Assembly: GCF_030272615.1 (NCBI RefSeq)
Contig: NC_081405.1
Location: 316,439,541-316,503,540 of the forward strand
DNA length: 64,000 bases
Direction of reading: 5' to 3'
DNA from: Cryptomeria japonica
Lineage: Eukaryota; Streptophyta; Pinopsida; Cupressales; Cupressaceae
The stretch's first letter is position 1; each line of letters starts with the position of its first letter. The notes below the pieces were generated by a model. It did no database searches. It saw only the letters and a program-made list of their open reading frames with translations, and was not told the origin of the DNA. Both the position numbers and the translations under genes were made by a program. Below, piece by piece: positions 56,801-64,000 of this stretch.

Positions 56801-58359
56801 AATCAAATGTAAAAACAATCCAATCTCTTCCCTTAGAGATTTCTACTATTAAGAATCAAATTAATTGCATTCAAAATCCCCCAAACAATCTTTGGCAAAC
56901 ACTTTGCAAACAATCTTTTCAAAATCAAATATTGAGTGCAGAAAAACAAATCCAACCTAGAAAATGAAGCAAGGAAATGAAAATCGATGGAGAAATATTC
57001 TATATCCAACAAGCCTCGAGTGCAATCAAAAAACCTTCAACAAATACTAAAATTCCCTTGAAAAACCAACCTCCCATGAATGCACAGGAAACCATAAAAG
57101 TACCAAAAATTAAACTTGAAAACTATACAAAAATTTCACGAATCAAAATATTCCCAAAACCAATATATTATAACAATCTTTGCATAATTTGAGGAAGGTA
57201 TTTAATAAATATATTTAATTTACCTAACTCCCCATTAGACCAACCAAATAAAAGGGTAGGTAGGTTAATATTATTTCAAACAATCAAAGAGGGGAGTAAA
57301 AAGACAAATAATTAAACAATAATTTATACACCCCATAATAATAAAATATAATTCACAAATAGCAACATGATTTATTCTCCCAATAGATAATAATCTGCCA
57401 CATGAATATGAAAAATATTATTCATCAATAATAAAATACCAACACATAGGTTAAATAATATCAATTAATTAATTAAATTAATCATAAATAAATTATAATA
57501 ATAGAAAATCAAGAGACATCATTAAAATAAATATAAAATTCAATAATCAATATTAAATAAAAAACTCAATTAGAATAAAATTAATTAAACAATATATAAT
57601 AATTAAACCTCAATTAAACATTAAATAAAACAATAAATTAAGTCAATAACTTAAACATTAATCAATCAAAAATAAATATTAAATAATTAAATAATCACAC
57701 ATCTCCAATAAGGGATCAATAAACATCTTACACCAAAGGGAAACTAATACAACTCAAGACTCTAACCTCAACTTAAGTCATGGCACAATTGACAAGATAC
57801 AAAACTTAGACCTAGAGTATGTGAGGGAAACTATGTCATCTCCAACAACTAGCCATTTGGATAGAGACACGCTCAGACCTGTGAAGCTAGGTGGAGTCAA
57901 TATCTAGTACCTGCAACCTTGCATCAACACTAAACATAACATATACAATATATATATACATCATAATAAACAGGCAAGTGATAGAGAACTGCGATGACAT
58001 ATCATGCTTGCAATGAGTGACATGACATCGTCTCTACACATGAACATAGTCACACAGTGTATCATCAAACATCATATAGAGTCATAATCATGAAATAGGG
58101 TTACTACCATCTTATCATCATAAGTCATATAACCAACATGAACAATGATCATATATAAATCCATCCATCCATCAAGGTGATTCTACGTTCTAACAACCAT
58201 AAGAATCATCAAATGCCACATGTCATAAAGTATGCCTAACATTGTCAACACCATTTAAGATAGTAGTAAAGTCATAAATAACCATCTAAGCATCAACCAT
58301 ATGTCCAAATAAATCTATCATTGCGTAAGTTAGAATACAAGTCTAGGAGAGGCACTACA
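53841..58359. mobile_element. Non-coding 4.5-kb element, candidate long solo LTR
   Basis: It starts TGTAATACCCACGAAAATAC, ends GGCACTACA and is flanked by 5-bp ATTGT repeats. TGTAATACCC-type starts are common in plant Ty3/gypsy LTRs. I see no second copy of either end inside, no primer site next to an internal junction and no protein similarity, so a single very long LTR left by recombination is the simplest reading. A non-coding LTR element whose internal repeats I failed to see is the alternative. The 3' part (57200-57700) is extremely AT-rich. Confidence 0.6.
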
Positions 58360-58364
58360 ATTGT
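58360..58364. repeat. Target-site duplication of 4.5-kb LTR-type element, right copy
   Basis: ATTGT, identical to 53836-53840. Confidence 0.7.
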
Positions 58365-60016
58365 AACATTATTAGAGAATGTTTTTATCATGTCATCTCA
58401 AACCTAATTTGTCTGGAGATAAAAGAGATACACTACATTATTCTATACAAATTCTTTGTTTAATTTCATCAATAGAAATAGCCATGGAAGGATAAAATAA
58501 GTAGTTCTTACAGTGTCACTGCTTTTCAATGTCATTTCCCAAGAAATTTGAAAATCTACTTTAGTCTCTCCTTTATGGTTTCCTTCAACACGCTCATACT
58601 AAAGAATAAAATATTAAAAATAATCAACAGAACCAATTAGTCATGCACTTCAAGATAAAAAATGGAGGAGAGTGTTATCCTAGATTCTAGTAATGGAGTT
58701 TCATCACGAGTATCATTCACATACAAGTTGAAAATACATCCATCCATGTTCTTAAAAATATCAAAACATCCCACCTATCCTTTTGCAATATTTATTAGGT
58801 ATGTGAAAATTTCTCATTTATTATGTTTATTTAGTATTTATTTATGTAATTATTTATTTATTTTAAGTATATCTAGTCTTAACTTCTCCTGCTTCATCAT
58901 TGCTCAACATATAAGTGTATAGGCATAAGAGTGTAATTTTTGGCTTAGATTCTTCAACTCTAAGAATATTGTAAAAAATATATAATAATATAATATAGAA
59001 TGGAGCTCAAAGGTAGGTATACATAAGATCATTTGACTTCCCTATTACATTTTCATGATCACACATATTCCCATATAAAGTATCACATCTATCAATGTGA
59101 TCATTCATTTTTTGTAATAATGTGCATATATACTTCCTTTGAATACTTGAGGCTTTTAATAATTTTATTAAATTTTCAAAAATTCAAATTAAAAAATGCA
59201 AAATACCCTTTTGAATTAAATGGCATGGAAGAAACTCTTTTCCAAACACACACAATTTGAAGAAAATTTCTCAAAATTTAAATATAAATATATAATTTCC
59301 TAATTAAATAATTAAGGATTGTTGAATCAATTTTATGAAGAGTGGCATGAGTAATTCAATAAGAAAAGTAGCTTAAATGTTATTTTTTTGAGATTCTTCA
59401 ATCTCTATAATTTCATTAAGAATTACTACATTTTAAGATATTGACAAGCTGAAAAGAAGAAGTGATTAAAATATTTATTTTGTTCTTCATAATATCATTA
59501 TTAAATATAAAAAAAGGACTCTAGATCATGACTTGACAAGAGAAAATTTAAATTAACTAATTCTTATCTTTAATACAAGAAGATACACTCGTTAAGTAAT
59601 ATACAAAGGAGAGTATATCATGCATGCCTTAGCTTTCATGTTAGACTCAAAACAGGCTTAAGTATTGTCTTGTTTAAAAAAATGGCTTATGTGTTGGTTC
59701 CATGTTGAAAAAAATTAAGGCACTACAGTAGATGATATTGTACTTATACGTGCAAGGACATGTATGAAGGTTATATTTCTCACCTTCACAGTTTATTTTA
59801 TCCTACTATTAAATAGAAAAATAGGGACATTCAAAAGTAGCAATTTTATCACATTTTTTAACTAAAATTAAAAATATTGGTTTTCTTATAATGTCTTAAA
59901 TTTTATGTTCTAAGAATTGGTATTAATAAAAATATACTATGCCTTAGACTCTTAAAATTATCAATTAGAATTAATTTTCCCTCTGAAAAGGGTATTTATA
60001 GTTAACTTGCTAGGGC
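58365..60016. other. Intergenic DNA, no gene seen
   Basis: AT-rich, with only short chance frames. Confidence 0.5.
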
Positions 60017-60120
60017 TAATGTTTTACTATACAATTACATTTGACAACATAGTGGACTCCAACCAAATATAATACAAAAGGACATTCCTGTACCACCACA
60101 ACGTACCTACATTAAAATGT
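60017..60120. repeat. Copy A of a 100-bp host repeat
   Basis: Begins 'aatgttttactatacaatta' and includes 'gtaccaccacaacgtac'. Matches 61789-61880 and 61906-62000. Confidence 0.7.
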
Positions 60121-60138
60121 ACATTTAAATTTCAAATT

Positions 60139-60150
60139 TAAATTTAATTT
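60139..60150. repeat. Target-site duplication of LINE-tailed element, left copy
   Basis: TAAATTTAATTT, identical to 61768-61779. The sequence is simple, so support is moderate. Confidence 0.6.
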
Positions 60151-61767
60151 GTTTTTTATTAAGGAACAAATAGGTTTTGAGGAGACCCGAAACCCCTTAC
60201 AACAAATTTTGAAGGGACATGAAACTCTCAGATCTTGTATAGATCCATAACCCATAGAAGAATGTTGCAACAAGAAATATAAAAAACTATCAGCATCCCA
60301 TCCTCAACTTAAATAAAAAATCTTTGAAGACCCAACTAAGTAAAGGAAGACAAAGCCATCCCCTAAAAAACTCAAACAACACTAGGAGATGTCACTACAT
60401 GAAAATAAGGGTGTTTATCAAGGCTCCCTTAACCTTCATCAGATACCATAGGTTTTTCCAGCCACCCATAAGCTAAACATTGAGTTTGAGCAATGATCCC
60501 AAAACCATAATCACTAGATTATTGATAAGAAGAATAAATGAACAATCTATAAGTAGAGGGTTTTGAAAGGCTCCCCAAACCTTTCTACTGGGTTTTTATT
60601 TGGCTCCCAAACCCAACAAGTTGAACCCAACAAAGACAATCTAGCAGGAAGTCAACACCCAACTAACATAAATCCTTACCACTTTAGTATGAAGGAGACT
60701 CACCTCAATAGAAACTGAAGGGAAATATACCTCATGCTGAATGAACCAAACACTATTCAACCCCACCAAGAAACACCTCCCATCTTCTTCAACAAAAATG
60801 ATCTCTACCTCAATATAAGATGTTTTCACCTCAATATGACTATCCAAAGAGGACCAAAGATGCTGAAATAGAAAAAACATAGCAACTTAGCTAGGAACTC
60901 TCCTCCTCAATGTGATAAACCAAGGTCAAGTCAATAGGAAGGGTAAAATAATCACCTTTCGAAGCCATACCAACATGAAGAGCCCATATCCAAAGGGCCA
61001 TTCAGCAGAGCCACAAAAGCAATGAGATGAAGTGAAAAACTCTACATGAAAATGAACATAGGAACCCAACTATGAATCCCTTCAAAGCATGCATAGGGGT
61101 CAAAGGGAAATCCCATCACATTGAAACCCTATATGAATCCCTCCAATTGAGAAAGTTAAGAAAGGCCAACAAAAAGGGCTAAAGTTGGTAAAACAATGGC
61201 AACCAAATCTTGAATAAAATAGAACAGAAACAAAGGCACCCACCCCCAAACAAACCAAGGGAAAAAGTAGGTAGGCACTCCAAACCCACCTCAACTACAT
61301 ATTTCCAACAGAATCCACCTCGTCTGCAACACCAACAACATTTTCCCCGCTCAAAATCTAGACCCTTGAGTCTCCTTTGCAGTCGCATAGGCTATGTCTC
61401 TAGCTCCCGCATAACTTCAAACCTCTACACACCTTCCATTGGGAATAGATCAAACCAAAGAACATGGTAGTCACTATGAGGGGGTGGGGATCTCTTGCAA
61501 CCTCATCATCTTGATCTTCAGCTCCCTCTACAATAGAGCGCCTACCTCTTCTCCTGCTACTCCCACATCTCTTTCTGCACCTGTCACTCGATCCTCTAGA
61601 CATATCATACAAAATAGGAACTACAACAAAAGGAACAGGGGTCAGGATTATCAATTTTGTATGTGTATCTCTTTCCTTGTTACCTCAACATATCCCCCTA
61701 TAGAAACCCTCACTCCTCTTGCATGCACTCCCCTCACTCCTCTTGTTCTTCCCAATTGAAATTAAAC
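60151..61767 (-). mobile_element. LINE-tailed non-autonomous element
   Basis: The minus-strand end at 60151-60195 carries the conserved LINE tail (GGTTTCGGGTCTCCTCAAAA then CC and CCTTAATAAAA), and 12-bp repeats flank the whole. No ORF1, RT or RNase H text is readable; the open frames are short and lack known motifs. Three or four boxes of the type GGTTTTGAAAGGCTCCCAAACC lie at about 60409, 60557 and 60591. The copy at about 62930-63880 shares these features. It would depend on LINE enzymes in trans. Confidence 0.6.
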
Positions 61768-61779
61768 TAAATTTAATTT
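61768..61779. repeat. Target-site duplication of LINE-tailed element, right copy
   Basis: TAAATTTAATTT, identical to 60139-60150. Confidence 0.6.
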
Positions 61780-61788
61780 AAATTTTTA

Positions 61789-61880
61789 GGACTAATGTTT
61801 TACTATATAATTACATGTAACAACTCACAAGGACACATATGTACCACCACAACATACAAACATTAAAACATATTAAAATT
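61789..61880. repeat. Copy B of a 100-bp host repeat
   Basis: Begins 'aggactaatgttttactata' and shares 'gtaccaccacaacata' with copy A, directly across the inserted element. Confidence 0.7.
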
Positions 61881-61905
61881 TTTATTATGAAGTTAAATTT
61901 TAGGA

Positions 61906-62000
61906 CTATTTTTTTACTATACAATTACATTCGAGAACACAATGGACTCCAACCATATATAACACAGAAGGACATAGATGTAGCATACATACACATTTTA
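61906..62000. repeat. Copy C of a 100-bp host repeat
   Basis: Shares 'tttactatacaattacatt' and 'aatggactccaacca' with copy A. Lies about 115 bp after copy B. Confidence 0.7.
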
Positions 62001-62929
62001 AAACAACCACATTAATTTAGGTGACATATAAAACAAAAAAATCACAATATGAATCACATGGATAGGACACCTGAGTTTCTATAGATATACTAGGTTGGCT
62101 TTACTAGTTTTCATAACATGCACTATGCAAATGACCAATTTCACAATCAACAAAGATCCACTTGTATATGCTGAAAATGGAATGATAAAACTATTATAAA
62201 ATCAACAAAGATCCAACCATACAAAGCCCCATTCTACAATCAAGAATCCATCATACACCAATGAAGAACCTAAAACATGCAAATCATAACAAAATAGAAA
62301 TATTATACAATTCACATGCTTAGTGGGTTTTGAACTCCATTGTTTCCTATCTCCATTGATCTTATTTGATATGATTGCTCTCATATTTGGTATTGTGCAC
62401 AAGATCTCAACAAAGAATAGATCATGGTTGTGAATTTGCTTGGTCACATAAAAGTCTTACTTGCTTGAATGATTAGCTAGATTATTGGATTAGGGTTATG
62501 AAAGGATGAAGAAATCCTCTTATATAGAGAACACCTTAGAAAATGGATTTATATGATTAAGAGGTGAAAGCATAAATGGTCAGGTAGTATTAAAGGGTAT
62601 GTACAAAAAATGATAAAATAACGAGAGGGTAGTTAGGATAAATGAAAAGATAAATGAAAAGTTTCATGGAGGGAAAAAGATAATGAATTCATTAAATAAA
62701 TGAAAATGTATTTAATAAATTATTTTACATTGGAGGGGTGATTTTCTATAGTTAATGAGTATCATTTCCCCTTTTAAATCATCTAAGGCACCATAAACTT
62801 GTAAGCTATTTGTTCTTCCTTTTTCCTTCCACAAATAAGTGTGGCTCAAAGGAGGTTTATGCTTCCATTACACCATGGTTTAATATATGCAATTTATGAT
62901 TATTGTTAAGATAGTATGCCTATTATTTT
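62001..62929. other. Intergenic DNA, no gene seen
   Basis: AT-rich, with nothing recognised. Confidence 0.5.
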
Positions 62930-63880
62930 ATTTTAGGGGAAAATAGGTTTTGAAGGGACATTAATTCCTTTATAGATAGAGTTTATAGGGATTTGGAAAC
63001 CACTTATAAAACATTGCCTATAGATATATGAAGATCTATAGCCAAGATAGATAACAATATGAAGAAACCATCTACCCAAGAAAAAGGCCAAAACCACCAA
63101 ACAACTTAGATCATATAATCCATAACCATTGATTTTGAGAAGTCTCCCATAACTTTAAGATAAGATACACTAACTAAAACTAAAATGTAGTCCACACAGC
63201 AAGAAATAAGCAATAGAACTTGATACACTCTACTATCACAATAAAAGGTCAAAGTCATTAAATAAAAAAGAAGGGTTTTGAAAAGGCTCCCATAACTTTT
63301 TGAAGCAAGTCCTTACAAAAATCACCATCTTCAAATTCCTCTTATGTAAAAAACAATGTTGAGATTCACCCTCAAAATTTACCTGAATAGGATAAGAAGA
63401 TTGTAGTCAGAAGCAAGGGAATCCATAACCCCTTAAAGCATCTCCCACCATTTCCTACAAACCAAGTCTCCACCTCTATAGAAGAAAAATCTACCTCTAT
63501 AATAAGGTTAGGCTTAAAAAAAATAAGGAGAAGCAAAAAAAAACTACAACCCATCACCACCCCCTCCCCATCAATAGGAAATATATTGAAATAGGAACTA
63601 CAAAAGTCAAAAAGAACCCCCTTAAAGCAGAGACACACCAAACCACCAAAAATGCCCATCCAAAAACAAACTACCAAAATGTAACCTTAAAAATTAACAA
63701 TTACAAATCAACCAACTCAAGACAAGGATAAGCCAAAGAAATGGAAGATAAAGCACTCTCCCAACTAGGAGAAACTCCAAAGAAAGAAATAACCCCTAAA
63801 TCCAACTAAGGAAAAAAAAAATATTAAAAACCTCCAACACAAGGGCTACAGACTCAAAAAAGGGATAATCCTTAGGCTTC
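62930..63880 (-). mobile_element. LINE-tailed non-autonomous element, 5' end unclear
   Basis: The tail at about 62930-62970 (top strand 'aaataggttttgaagggaca') and boxes at 63131 and 63273 ('gggttttgaaaaggctccca') match the element at 60151-61767, as does translated wording around 63372-63520 (a 'GGRCF'-type block in both). The upstream end could not be located and may lie beyond 63880. No TSD was found. Confidence 0.5.
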
Positions 63881-64000
63881 GTTGTGTGATCACATTTACT
63901 ATTATGCTACATTGAATTTTGAGAGAAATTTATATACCATCCAAGAAAGCTATAAAAAGTAAACGACCAAAGCAAATGTATGAAAGCATATTTAAGATTT

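Noticed and set aside
53841-58359. A long non-coding RNA gene or clustered CRISPR-like repeats
   Set aside because: There are no regularly spaced repeats and no promoter or terminator layout. TG...CA ends with a 5-bp TSD fit an LTR-type element better.
58662-59260. Two plus-strand frames of 75-86 residues
   Set aside because: Composition matches AT-rich background (Phe, Leu, Ile, Tyr rich). No conserved motif and no neighbouring signals.
61100-61654. Short minus-strand frames with Arg/Gly/Cys-rich peptides
   Set aside because: They overlap each other in different frames, lack known motifs and lie within a LINE-tailed element. No coding support.

Overview
This window looks like repeat-dominated nuclear DNA from a seed plant with a large genome. 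A conifer or other gymnosperm is the best guess. The reasons are AT-rich sequence packed with nested, decayed retrotransposons, a PLS-type pentatricopeptide (PPR) fragment with the repetitive wording common in conifer PPR proteins, and a plant-type CWC22 splicing-factor copy. The organism call is inference. No intact protein-coding gene was found: every recognisable coding region carries stops, frameshifts or truncations.

Layout. (1) 1769-25525 is one full-length LINE (+ strand) bounded by a perfect 15-bp target-site duplication (TSD). It reads ORF1 (DUF4283-like domain plus a degraded zinc knuckle), ORF2 (AP endonuclease, reverse transcriptase, zf-RVT-like region, RNase H), then an extra ORF3 of unknown function and a conserved 3' tail. 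ORF2 is split by a 16-kb LTR element at 5833-21860 (- strand), which is itself split by a second member of the same family at 9130-17192 (TSD CCTTT). These LTR elements have LTRs of about 1.2 kb, a tRNA-iMet-type primer site and a polypurine tract (PPT). They encode a coiled-coil protein with five CCHC zinc knuckles and a large unknown protein, and have no visible protease, integrase, RT or RNase H, so they appear non-autonomous. (2) 26935-27845 is a PPR pseudogene fragment (-). (3) 29337-31349 is a CWC22 pseudogene (+) that stays in one frame over 2 kb with six in-frame stops. (4) 33.6-34.9 kb is a promoter-bearing LTR-like repeat with an internal tandem duplication. (5) 37012-37482 is a near-perfect fold-back with arms of about 225 bp. 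(6) 38434-46981 (-) is a short LINE-derived element carrying only ORF1 and the 3' tail (17-bp TSD). A 6.7-kb Ty1/copia element (38882-45600, +, TSD GAACC) is nested in it. (7) 48349-50707 (+) is a 5'-truncated second copy of the LINE (18-bp TSD) that preserves the RNase H to ORF3 order. (8) 53841-58359 is a 4.5-kb element with TG...CA ends and TSD ATTGT and no coding content, probably a very long solo LTR. (9) 60151-61767 and about 62930-63880 (-) are further elements with the LINE-type tail.

How the parts fit together. The shared 3' tail of the LINEs and of the short ORF1-only and non-coding elements suggests one LINE reverse transcriptase mobilises all of them. The non-autonomous LTR family and the copia element share primer-site and PPT style, which suggests a copia-type helper. 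Insertion order is readable: LINE first, then the outer LTR element, then the inner one. A paralogous, unoccupied copy of the LINE's target lies at 47.75-48.0 kb.
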